Shown: positions 1-6,195, numbered from the stretch's first letter. The stretch is DNA of 6,219 nucleotides from an uncultured Alphaproteobacteria bacterium (GCA_900551585.1 URWU01000094.1:1-6219); one strand, 5' to 3'. Numbers and translations: made by a program. Notes: generated from the sequence alone by a model not told the origin.

Positions 1-49
1 ACGAGATGTAGCTCCGTCTCGTGGGCTCGGAGATGTGTATAAGAGACAG
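1..49 (+). other. Untrimmed Nextera i7-side sequencing adapter
   Basis: This is not genomic DNA. Bases 1-7 match the end of the Illumina P7 primer, 8-15 (gtagctcc) sit where the 8-base i7 index belongs, 16-30 are the Nextera read 2 primer segment, and 31-49 are the 19-base Tn5 mosaic end agatgtgtataagagacag. The biological insert starts at base 50. The index reads ggagctac on the other strand, which I recall as a standard Nextera XT index. Confidence 0.98.
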
Positions 50-624
50 ATTTCCCGGTCCCACAACAATTCGGCAAAAGGCTGATACAGACGGTTAAAC
101 ATGCGTACAAAATAGCGCAGCGGGTGCCATTTATGCGGCTGGTGATAATCTATCACCACAACCTTGCCGCCCTCGCGGACACTTTCCAAAGCAGCTTTCA
201 AAATCTTGGCTTTTTGGATATGCGGCACTTCATGCAGCAGCATATAAAGCAGAACCACGTCATATTTGCCGTTGACCGGCTCATTGGCGTTTTGGTGAAT
301 ATAGCCCATCTGCGTATAAAGGTTGCCGTATTTTGCTTTGCAGCGCGCAATCTGAATATTGCTGACATCAACAATGTCATATTGGCCGTAACGGCCGACT
401 CTCAGCGCCACTTGCTCCATTTGCAGACCGAAAGTGCAGCCCAGCTGCAAAACTTTGTCACCCTGCGAAATTTCTTTTAAGGCCGAATTAATCAGTTTCA
501 GATTATTGCCGAAACTGAACAGCGTTCTGAGCCAGGGCTTGTCTGCCCACAGACATAAGGTTTCGCTGTTATAAAAATCACCGTAAATTTCTTTCAGATA
601 TAACGGAAGTCTTTTCCCGGCCAT
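50..624 (-). CDS. rquA: SAM-dependent methyltransferase, probable RquA (rhodoquinone biosynthesis), 3' end missing
   Basis: Reading leftward from the ATG at 624-622, the frame is open for 191 codons until the adapter, so the C-terminus is missing. It has the class I methyltransferase fold: motif I VLQLGCTFG (residues 58-66), an acidic residue after strand 2 (D86 in DIVDVS), LLHE (129-132), and a post-motif strand GGKVVVIDYH (152-161) followed by a HPLRYFVRM...PFAELLWDRE tail. The Q60 in motif I where most relatives have Asp/Glu, the LLHE and VIDYH motifs, and the HPLR...PFA..LW tail resemble RquA as I recall it. RquA converts ubiquinone to rhodoquinone, the low-potential quinone used for fumarate reduction without oxygen. 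The ATG follows a purine-rich site (GAGG, 5-base spacer) and lies 13 bases after the Hpt stop, so it is probably the last visible gene of the leftward operon. The methyltransferase fold is sure; the RquA assignment rests on remembered motifs. A UbiE/UbiG-like or other methyltransferase is the alternative. Confidence 0.68.
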
Positions 625-637
625 CTTTCCCTCTCTT

Positions 638-961
638 TTATGCTAAATATCTTTCAACTTCAGCCATACTCTCGGCCAGCAGCTTTCTGTCGCTTTCCGC
701 CTCAGATTGGCTGACCTCCGTGCCGGCCAAAATCTGCTCTTCTCTTTGCGTGCAGACTTGGGCAAAAGCGCTCATGCCGAAAACCTGGCTGGACGAACGC
801 AGGCTGTGATAAGCCAGGTGCTGGCTTTCTCTGTCGCGGCTTTCAACTTCGGCTGTTTTGGCGGTTGCATCGCTGACAAATTCTGCCCAAAGAGTCTGCA
901 TTTTCTCACGGCCGAAAATCTGTTCATATTGCTGCAGGTTGGCAAGGTCGAATTTACTCAT
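638..961 (-). CDS. Hpt-domain histidine phosphotransfer protein
   Basis: This small 107-residue, all-helical, acidic protein carries the Hpt signature around residues 50-63, AYHSLRSSSQVFGM, close to the family pattern AHxLKGSSxxxG. His52 is the predicted phosphoryl-accepting residue, with Arg55 in the usual Lys position and Ser56-Ser58 after it. Such proteins are cytoplasmic shuttles that move phosphate between receiver domains in multistep phosphorelays; they have no catalytic activity of their own. The ATG lies inside the last codons of the response regulator gene (8-base overlap, ATGAGTAA) and no good independent ribosome site is visible, so translation is probably coupled. It lies next to a receiver-domain protein, so that protein is a plausible partner, although Hpt proteins often serve distant hybrid kinases. 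No kinase is encoded in the window. The family call is firm, the pathway unknown. Confidence 0.85.
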   Translation of the reverse strand: MSKFDLANLQQYEQIFGREKMQTLWAEFVSDATAKTAEVESRDRESQHLAYHSLRSSSQVFGMSAFAQVCTQREEQILAGTEVSQSEAESDRKLLAESMAEVERYLA

Positions 962-1625
962 TTTCTTTAATCAACCCCAGGCGGGTTGCCTCCATAACTG
1001 CGCCGGTACGGTTATAGACGTTCAAAATTTTCAAAATCGCCGTCACGTGCAGTTTAACGGTTCCCTCAGTCAGCCCCAGCTCATGGGCAATAATTTTGTT
1101 TGGGCAGCCTTTGGCAATCAGGTTGATAACATCAATCTGCCGCGGGGTTAAAATTTTGACATTTTCGCGAACATCTTTGTTTTCGGGGATTTGTTCAACC
1201 TGTTTTAAAACGTCAAATTCATTTTTCAGCGAATTATTGAGCAGCTCCGGCGGAATATAAGCACCGCCTGAGAGTACCAGCTTGACGGCGCTGATAATCA
1301 CGGCGTTTGAAGAAGTTTTGGGAATGTATCCGGCCGCACCGATTTCAATGGTTTTTTGCACGATTTCCTTGTCAAAAACGGCTGATAAAATGATAATCGG
1401 CGTTTCCGGCAGTTTGTCATGGATTTTTTGAATGGCCTCAAGCCAGTTGGCGCCCGGCATGGCCAAATCCGTCAGGATAAGATTGTAATTATTCTCTTTT
1501 TCAATGAGGCTGAAAATATCGGTATAACTATGGGCAAAATCAAGCTCGACATCGCCCAAATCGCTCAAAATAAGTTCCAGTCCTTTAAGGAACAGTTCAT
1601 GGTCGTCAGCAACTAAAATCTTCAA
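954..1625 (-). CDS. LuxR/NarL-family two-component response regulator (TTG start)
   Basis: This 223-residue protein has an N-terminal receiver domain (about 1-125) and a C-terminal LuxR-type helix-turn-helix (about 155-218). The receiver has all key residues: the acidic pair D7/D8 (ADDHE), phosphoacceptor D53 (LILTDLAMPG), S81 (IIILSA) and K103 (GYIPK). The DNA-binding part has LTPRQIDVINLIAKG, then NKIIAHELGLTEGTVKLHV with the recognition helix, then LKILNVYNRTGAV. It should bind DNA as a phosphorylation-controlled dimer. The start is TTG at 1625-1623: an in-frame TGA lies just upstream (1640-1638), the next in-frame Met is residue 56, well inside the receiver, and an AGGAG Shine-Dalgarno site (1637-1633) stands 7 bases ahead. 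It follows rsmE by 30 bases and overlaps the Hpt gene. No cognate kinase is visible, so signal and targets are unknown. Confidence 0.93.
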   Translation of the reverse strand: MKILVADDHELFLKGLELILSDLGDVELDFAHSYTDIFSLIEKENNYNLILTDLAMPGANWLEAIQKIHDKLPETPIIILSAVFDKEIVQKTIEIGAAGYIPKTSSNAVIISAVKLVLSGGAYIPPELLNNSLKNEFDVLKQVEQIPENKDVRENVKILTPRQIDVINLIAKGCPNKIIAHELGLTEGTVKLHVTAILKILNVYNRTGAVMEATRLGLIKENE

Positions 1626-1632
1626 TTTTCTT

Positions 1633-1637
1633 CTCCT
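1633..1637 (-). promoter_or_regulatory. Shine-Dalgarno site deciding a TTG start
   Basis: AGGAG on the minus strand, 7 bases before the TTG at 1625-1623. It is the best ribosome-binding match of the leftward operon and is the main support for the non-ATG start of the response regulator. Confidence 0.8.
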
Positions 1638-1655
1638 TCAAATTTGAGCGCCGGA

Positions 1656-2393
1656 TTATTTCCAGTCGCCGCACCAGGCCTGCCAGCAGGATAACGCTGC
1701 CTGCACGGCGGTTTCTGCCCGCAAAATCCTTTGGCCCATTGAAACGCTTTTGGCAAAGGGCAAACGCCGCAGCAGCTCAAGCTCTTCTTCGGCAAAACCG
1801 CCCTCGGGGCCGACTAAAATCGCTGCCGGAGTTCCTTTCGGAGCCGCGCCGAAAACCTCGGCAATACTGCCGCCGCAGCCGGTTTCATCCATAAAATATA
1901 AAATCCTGTTTTTGTTCCAGTCTTTCAAAACCGTTTCCAAAGGCCGGGCATCTTCCACCTGCGGAATATCCAGCCGCCGCGATTGCTCGGCAGCCTCAAT
2001 TACCTGCGCTTCAAAACGTTCTTTTTTGACTCTTTCGCTGATTGTGCGCCGGGTAATCACCGGAACAAGACGGCGTATGCCGAGCTCGGTGGCACCGGCT
2101 GTGATAAAGTCGGTCTTGTCTTTTTTGACCGGGGCAAACAGCAGCCACAAATCGGGGCTTTGCTGCATATCGCGCAGTTTTTCTTTGAGGCGGATTGTGC
2201 AGCTTTTCTTTGAAACCTGTGTGATTTCACCGAGATATTCGCCGCTGTGATTGTCAAAAACTTTCACTTCTTCGCCCGGTCCGAAACGCAGGACATTCAA
2301 CAGATAGTGTGTCTGGCTTTCTTCTGGAACCCAGTCGTCTCCGGTTGATAAAGGGGTGTTGGCGAATAATCTGACTTTAGCTGTTTTTTTCAA
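1656..2393 (-). CDS. rsmE: 16S rRNA (uracil-1498-N3)-methyltransferase RsmE
   Basis: RsmE methylates N3 of U1498 of 16S rRNA in the assembled small subunit, using SAM. The 245 residues are the usual family length. The N-terminal PUA-like RNA-binding part (about 1-75) includes RLFAN and HYLLNVLRF (29-37). The C-terminal SPOUT (trefoil-knot) domain shows KKDKTDFITAGATELGI (90-106), EAAEQSRR (133-140), the SAM-binding VGPEGGF (194-200) and QRILRAETA (221-229), all family hallmarks. The start is TTG at 2393-2391: upstream in this frame there is no ATG or GTG before a TAA, and the first internal Met is residue 76, far beyond the conserved N-terminus. The ribosome site is weak (GGA about 9 bases ahead) and the gene begins 5 bases after the exported-protein stop, so reinitiation by ribosomes from that gene is likely. 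I see nothing unusual in the catalytic motifs. Confidence 0.95.
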   Translation of the reverse strand: MKKTAKVRLFANTPLSTGDDWVPEESQTHYLLNVLRFGPGEEVKVFDNHSGEYLGEITQVSKKSCTIRLKEKLRDMQQSPDLWLLFAPVKKDKTDFITAGATELGIRRLVPVITRRTISERVKKERFEAQVIEAAEQSRRLDIPQVEDARPLETVLKDWNKNRILYFMDETGCGGSIAEVFGAAPKGTPAAILVGPEGGFAEEELELLRRLPFAKSVSMGQRILRAETAVQAALSCWQAWCGDWK

Positions 2394-2398
2394 TTTTT

Positions 2399-3226
2399 TT
2401 AATCCACGATGAGTAACATTCTTTTTCTGACCAAAACTTTATAATCATTCGGTTTGACCGAGATATTGTCTAATAACAGTTTAGCATTGCCTTTGCCGAC
2501 GCCCTCAAAAATGACAATTCTTTTATCGCCCTGAACGGCGTTTGATTTGACTTTGGCAACTTTGTCATTGGTCTCGATATGCCAGATGGCATCTTTGGTC
2601 TCGGCCAGATTCAGCTGGACGGTTGACCCTTTGGTAATGGCGATTTTCCGCGGAATATTCTTTTGTTCAATCGTAATATGTCCGCTGTAGGTTTGAAAAA
2701 GTTTGGAAGCATAATGTTTGGCATAAGCCGGTCCGGCTTCGGGGTTGCTGCTTTCTGCCGGAGTGGAAACCTGCGATGCGGCAGAACCGGAAAGTTTGGC
2801 GCTCTGCTCGTCTAAACGGCGCAGCTCATTGTCAATTTCTCTTTTTTTGGCACTGACATTGCTTTTGGTATAAGTATCAACCAGTTTGCCGCCCTCAAAA
2901 ACCTGAACCTGACGGTTCGGGCAGTCAATATCTTCAAGGTTTTGCAAAGACCGTCTGGTTTTTAACAGTTCCTGCCTCTTGCGTTCAATTTTTGCTCTTT
3001 CTTCGGCGGCTTTCTGCTCTCTGGCCTCTTGGCGTTTCCGGGCTTCTCTTTCGCGTCTTTCGCTCTCTTTGGTTCTGCCGGAATCAGAGGATCTGCCTTT
3101 GACGAAAATGTCATTGCTCAAAGCCGAAGAACCGCTTTGTGCAACAACCGCGCCGGCATTCCCGGCCAGCCCAGAAAAAAGCAGCGCAAATAAACCTGAC
3201 AAGAATATCACACACCGAAAATTCAT
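2399..3226 (-). CDS. Exported protein of unknown function with a long charged helix and a C-terminal beta-rich domain
   Basis: I do not recognise a named family. From the ATG at 3226-3224 it has 275 residues: a signal peptide (MNFRCVIFLSGLFALLFSG, likely cut near residues 24-29, no lipobox Cys), a low-complexity linker, then about 51-92 almost entirely Arg/Glu/Lys/Gln/Ala (RREREARKRQEAREQKAAEE and onward), which predicts a coiled coil or single stable helix. A short segment with C102 follows (DCPNRQVQVFEGGKLVDTY), a second helix (126-146), a Ser/Ala/Pro linker, and a beta-rich C-terminal domain (about 180-270) with KGSTVQLNL, IWHIETNDKVAKV and FEGVGKGNAKLLL. That last domain loosely recalls immunoglobulin-like (BIG2) or secretin N-terminal pilus domains; this is only a resemblance. 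The frame stays open to an ATG at 3316, but the signal peptide, a GGAG site 6 bases before 3226 and the candidate promoter position all favour the shorter form. It heads the leftward operon and probably acts in the periplasm. Confidence 0.8.
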   Translation of the reverse strand: MNFRCVIFLSGLFALLFSGLAGNAGAVVAQSGSSALSNDIFVKGRSSDSGRTKESERREREARKRQEAREQKAAEERAKIERKRQELLKTRRSLQNLEDIDCPNRQVQVFEGGKLVDTYTKSNVSAKKREIDNELRRLDEQSAKLSGSAASQVSTPAESSNPEAGPAYAKHYASKLFQTYSGHITIEQKNIPRKIAITKGSTVQLNLAETKDAIWHIETNDKVAKVKSNAVQGDKRIVIFEGVGKGNAKLLLDNISVKPNDYKVLVRKRMLLIVD

Positions 3227-3266
3227 CCCGTTCTCCACCTTTAAAAATTCTGCATAAAGCACAAAA

Positions 3267-3295
3267 TTGATTATACTTCTCTCTTCCCTTATTGT
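3267..3295 (+). promoter_or_regulatory. Candidate promoter of cmk
   Basis: TTGATT (3267-3272), a 17-base spacer and TATTGT (3290-3295), each matching 4 of 6 consensus positions. A start near 3302 gives a leader of about 65 bases before cmk. An alternative -10, TATAGT (3302-3307), has no good -35. The site overlaps the leftward promoter almost completely, so the two could compete. The region is AT-rich, so chance matches are likely. Confidence 0.25.
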
Positions 3296-3298
3296 ACT
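3270..3298 (-). promoter_or_regulatory. Candidate sigma-70 promoter of the leftward operon
   Basis: On the minus strand, a perfect -10 box TATAAT (3275-3270) is preceded 17 bases earlier by AGTACA (3298-3293), a weak 3-of-6 match to TTGACA. A start near 3263 would give a leader of about 37 bases before the ATG at 3226, and would place the longer ATG at 3316 outside the transcript. The -35 weakness keeps this tentative. Confidence 0.42.
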
Positions 3299-3367
3299 AC
3301 ATATAGTATAGGACATAAAGTAAACTTTTCGTTACAAATTCTAACTTTTCTGAAAGAATGAGACGCA

Positions 3368-4027
3368 ATGATTATCACGATTGACGGGCCGGCGGCAGCC
3401 GGAAAAGGAACTCTGGCAGCCAGTATTTCCGCCAGATATAAATTTGCTTATTTTGATACCGGAATGGTCTATCGCGCTGTCGGCTTGGAAATGTTTTTAA
3501 ATAATCTGGACTTGAATGATGAAGCCGCTGCGGTAAAAATTGCGCAGAATTTGACTTTTACCAAAATGATGAAATTATCCGAGCACCCCGAGTTCCGCTC
3601 GCAAATCGGCGGCCGCAATGCTTCGATTGTTTCTGCTTATCCGGGGGTTCGCACCGCATTGCTCAAAATGCAGCAGGATTTTTCCGTTTGTCCGGTTTTT
3701 GCCGACGGAACACCGGCCGAAGGCGCCGTTTATGACGGCAGGGATACGGGAACCGTTGTCTGCCCGAATGCTGACGTAAAGTTTTTTATTACCGCCTCGC
3801 CGGAAGTCAGAGCCGACCGCCGTTACAAGGAATTTGTTGCCAAAGGCATGGATATTTCCTATGATGAAGTCCTGAAAGACGTCAAAGCCCGTGACGAACG
3901 CGATGCCAACCGCGCCGCCGCTCCGATGAAACCGGCTGCCGACGCCATAATTTTTGATACGTCCGATTTAAGCATTGCCGAGGTAATTGCCCGGGCGAGT
4001 GAGGTGATAGATGAAAAAATCCGTTAA
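3368..4027 (+). CDS. cmk: Cytidylate kinase, (d)CMP kinase
   Basis: CMP kinase phosphorylates CMP and dCMP with ATP to the diphosphates, in the cytoplasm, salvaging and feeding pyrimidine nucleotides to RNA and DNA synthesis. The 219 residues match the bacterial family length. The P-loop GPAAAGKGT (7-15) has K13; DTGMVYRAVG (30-39) is the family's DTGxxYRA box; YDGRDTGTVVCPNADVKFFITASPEVRADRR (122-152) is the diagnostic core; and the lid and end motifs RDERDANRAAAP (175-186) and IIFDTS (194-199) are present. No key residue is missing. The ATG at 3368 is preceded by only a poor purine-rich site; a nearby ATG at 3358 is out of frame. cmk before rpsA is a common proteobacterial order, but here an ankyrin gene overlaps the cmk end and separates the two. 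Confidence 0.96.
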   Translation: MIITIDGPAAAGKGTLAASISARYKFAYFDTGMVYRAVGLEMFLNNLDLNDEAAAVKIAQNLTFTKMMKLSEHPEFRSQIGGRNASIVSAYPGVRTALLKMQQDFSVCPVFADGTPAEGAVYDGRDTGTVVCPNADVKFFITASPEVRADRRYKEFVAKGMDISYDEVLKDVKARDERDANRAAAPMKPAADAIIFDTSDLSIAEVIARASEVIDEKIR

Positions 4028-4547
4028 AATTATATTGCCGGTTGCCGTTTTATGCGCCGTTTTGGCCGGCGGCTATGTTTTTTATCAGGGACTGGCGCAG
4101 CAAAAAGCCGCAGAAGCCCAGACGGAACGCCAGAGCTTATCTCTGCAGGAAGCAATTTCTCTCAACAATCTCAACGCCGTTGAATTTATAATCAAAAACG
4201 GCGCCAATATTGAAGCGCCGATTAATCAGGGCGATGACGGCCGCTATTTTACCGCTCTCGGCTGGGCTTTGTTTTCCAACCGTCCGGAAATCGCGCGTTA
4301 TCTGATAGAGCAGGGCGCAGACGTGACCGCTCAGATTCCGCTGGGCAGTTCGCTGTTGTATTGGGCGCTGGCTCATCAGATGAATGACGTTGCGCTGCAG
4401 CTGATTGACAAAGGGGCCGAATTATCGGCTGCCGACGGTTATAATCCGGCTCAGCACGCAGACATTATCGGATTGACCCAAGTGGTTGAAAAACTGAAAG
4501 AAAAAGGACTTACGCCGGATTCTCCCGGCAGTGAGGATTTAGACTAG
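4011..4547 (+). CDS. Membrane-anchored or exported ankyrin-repeat protein
   Basis: The 178 residues begin with a Lys-rich start and a hydrophobic segment (about 5-28, VKIILPVAVLCAVLAGGYVF), either an uncleaved membrane anchor or a signal peptide, then a charged linker (30-41) and three to four ankyrin repeats: about 44-73 (AISLNNLNAVEFIIKNGANIEA), 79-108 (TALGWALFSNRPEIARYLIEQGADV), 114-142 (LLYWALAHQMNDVALQLIDKGAEL) and a degenerate one at 143-168. Ankyrin repeats bind other proteins, and the topology puts these outside the cytoplasm, so a periplasmic partner is likely but unidentified. The ATG lies in the cmk tail (17-base overlap, different frame) after a strong AGGTG ribosome site (4-base spacer), showing the two genes are co-transcribed. 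No enzyme motif is seen. The function is unknown; the repeat call is firm. Confidence 0.88.
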   Translation: MKKSVKIILPVAVLCAVLAGGYVFYQGLAQQKAAEAQTERQSLSLQEAISLNNLNAVEFIIKNGANIEAPINQGDDGRYFTALGWALFSNRPEIARYLIEQGADVTAQIPLGSSLLYWALAHQMNDVALQLIDKGAELSAADGYNPAQHADIIGLTQVVEKLKEKGLTPDSPGSEDLD

Positions 4548-4568
4548 GGATACCTCGCAAAAAACTGC

Positions 4569-4596
4569 TTGAAAAATAATAATTTAAGTGTATAAA
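4569..4596 (+). promoter_or_regulatory. Probable sigma-70 promoter of rpsA
   Basis: TTGAAA (4569-4574), a 16-base AT-rich spacer and TATAAA (4591-4596): each box matches 5 of 6 consensus positions. It lies 22 bases after the ankyrin gene stop and would start transcription near 4603, giving a leader of about 105 bases to the rpsA ATG at 4708. This is the best promoter match in the window and suits a highly expressed ribosomal gene. Confidence 0.6.
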
Positions 4597-4607
4597 AGAA
4601 AAGACTT

Positions 4608-4633
4608 AAAGCCTTAGGGTGCGCTAAGGCTTT
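4608..4633 (+). terminator. Perfect 10-bp hairpin: terminator of the cmk-ankyrin unit or rpsA leader stem
   Basis: AAAGCCTTAG (4608-4617) pairs without mismatch with CTAAGGCTTT (4624-4633) across a six-base loop, GGTGCG. Only four T residues follow directly (4631-4634, three of them in the stem), then GTAATATC, so the U-tract is short for an intrinsic terminator. The stem also lies just downstream of the candidate rpsA start point, so it may instead cap the 5' end of the rpsA transcript. The hairpin itself is certain; its role is open. Confidence 0.6.
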
Positions 4634-4662
4634 TGTAATATCTTAAACCCCGCACAAGACCG

Positions 4663-4680
4663 CTCCTTATCTTATCGGAG
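4663..4680 (+). promoter_or_regulatory. Shine-Dalgarno-like GGAG facing an upstream CTCC in the rpsA leader
   Basis: GGAG at 4677-4680 is the only good ribosome-site match before rpsA. It can pair with CTCC at 4663-4666 (a G-U pair can add one step) across a ten-base loop made of TTATC twice. That would hide the site, as expected for translational feedback, which is known for S1 in E. coli. A four-to-five-pair stem is short and could be chance. Confidence 0.3.
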
Positions 4681-4707
4681 TTGGCAATTTTGAAATTTAT
4701 GAATTTA

Positions 4708-6195
4708 ATGACAAATACAGAAATTAAAATCCCTGAAATGACCGAGAGCTTTGAAGCTCTGTTGAACGAACAGTTTGGTGACAACGGTATCACCGGTTCG
4801 GTTGTTAAGGGTACCATCATCAGATTAACTCCCGACTTTGCAATCGTTGATGTCGGATTGAAATCTGAAGGCCGCATTCCTCTGCGTGAGTTCGGTCAAA
4901 ATGCTGAATTGAAAATCGGCGACCAGGTTGAAGTTTACGTTGACCGCTATGAAGACAAAGACGGCAACATCGTTCTGTCTCGTGAAAAAGCTCGTCGTGA
5001 AGAAGCTTGGCACGATTTGGAAAAATGCCTCAACTCCGGTGAAAGAGTTAACGGCGTTATCTTCGGCCGCGTTAAAGGCGGTTTCACTGTTGACCTCAAC
5101 GGTGCGATTGCTTTCTTGCCCGGTTCTCAGATTGATATTCGTCCGATTAGAGACATCACTCCGCTGATGGGTATCTCTCAGCCTTTCCAAATTTTGAAAA
5201 TGGATAAAGTACGCGGCAACATCGTTGTTTCTCGCCGTGTTGTTCTGGAAGAAACCCGTGCTGAAGCTCGCGCTGAATTGATTGATACCTTGAAAGAAGG
5301 TTCAATTCTCGACGGTGTTGTCAAAAACATCACCGATTACGGTGCATTCATTGACTTGGGCGGTGTTGACGGCTTGCTGCACGTTACCGACATTTCTTGG
5401 AAACGCATCAACCACCCGGCAGAAGTTCTGTCTGTTGGTCAGACTGTTAAAGTACAGGTTATCAAGTTCAACGAAGACAACCAGCGTATTTCTCTCGGTA
5501 TGAAACAACTCGAGGCTGATCCTTGGGCTGCTGTTGCCGACAAATACAATGTTGGCGAAGTTTACACCGGTAAAGTTACCAACATCACCGATTATGGTGC
5601 ATTTGTTGAATTGGAAGACGGTATTGAAGGTTTGGTTCACGTATCTGAAATGAGCTGGACCCGCAAAAACGTACACCCGGGTAAAATCGTTTCTACTTCT
5701 CAGGAAGTTGAAGTTAAGGTTTTGGAAGTTGATGCTGACAAACGCCGTATTTCTCTGGGTATCAAACAGTGCACAGCTAATCCTTGGGCTGCTTATGTTG
5801 AAGAGCATCCGGTCGGTTCCGTTATCGAAGGCAAAATCAAAAATATTACCGAATTCGGTTTGTTTGTCGGTTTGTCTGATGAAATCGACGGTATGATTCA
5901 CCTGAGCGACATCTCTTGGGACAAAGCCGGTGAAGAAGCTGTTAAAGACTACACCAAAGGCCAGGACATTCAGGCTAAAATCATTGATGTTGATGTTGAA
6001 AAAGAGCGCATCAGCCTCGGTATCAAACAATTAACCGAAAACACTCTGGCTTCCGCTTTGGACGGCCTGAAAAAAGGTGATGTTGTTAAAGCTACCGTTG
6101 TCAGCGCTGACGACAAAGGTGTAAACGTTGAAGTAAACGGCGTTAACGCAAATATCAAAAAAGCCGACTTGTCTCGCGAAAAGAGCGGTCAGAAC
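4708..6195 (+). CDS. rpsA: 30S ribosomal protein S1, 3' end missing
   Basis: S1 binds mRNA on the small subunit and helps it dock and unfold at initiation. From the ATG at 4708, 496 residues are present before the adapter; alphaproteobacterial S1 is about 560-570, so roughly 65-70 are missing. OB-fold S1 domains run in order (approximate residues): 30-95, 110-176, 200-267, 284-354, 371-441, and a sixth cut off after 458. Domains 3-5 show the repeated NITDYGAF/NITEFGLF, HVTDISW/HVSEMSW/HLSDISW and RISLGMKQ/RISLGIKQ blocks with (D/N)PWAA linkers. The start is uncertain: TTG 4681, TTG 4690 (GGAG 9 bases ahead), ATG 4699 and ATG 4708 are all in frame; I chose 4708 as an ATG next to the conserved FEALLNEQFG region. 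Codon choice is strikingly uniform (many GTT, GGT, AAA), unlike its neighbours, as expected for very high expression. The six codons after 6195 and the TGA at 6214-6216 are adapter. Confidence 0.96.
5326..5603 (+). repeat. Near-identical DNA segments within rpsA S1 domains 3 and 4
   Basis: Bases 5326-5348 and 5581-5603 agree at 22 of 23 positions, both encoding NITDYGAF. A second pair, around 5517-5532 and 5778-5793, encodes the PWAA linker. These are internal duplications of the S1 repeat kept alike by protein constraint and biased codon use, not a mobile repeat. Confidence 0.75.

Noticed and set aside
124..480. A 118-codon plus-strand frame opposite the methyltransferase gene
   Set aside because: The minus-strand frame carries clear methyltransferase motifs along the same bases; the plus-strand product shows none.
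1750..2250. A 166-codon plus-strand frame opposite rsmE, rich in Ser and Arg
   Set aside because: Low-complexity start, no recognisable fold, and it lies fully antisense to a well-conserved enzyme gene.
3227..3316. The longer start (ATG 3316) for the exported protein
   Set aside because: It would bury the signal peptide behind 30 polar residues, has no good ribosome site, and lies upstream of the candidate promoter; the ATG at 3226 has GGAG at good spacing.
5326..5603. Repeated DNA blocks as a possible mobile or regulatory repeat
   Set aside because: They fall in phase with the S1 domains and encode the same conserved residues, so protein repetition explains them.
5302..6030. A 242-codon open frame on the minus strand opposite rpsA
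   Set aside because: It is a shadow of the strongly biased rpsA codons: Asn/Phe/Val-rich, no domain, and its repeats mirror the S1 repeats.
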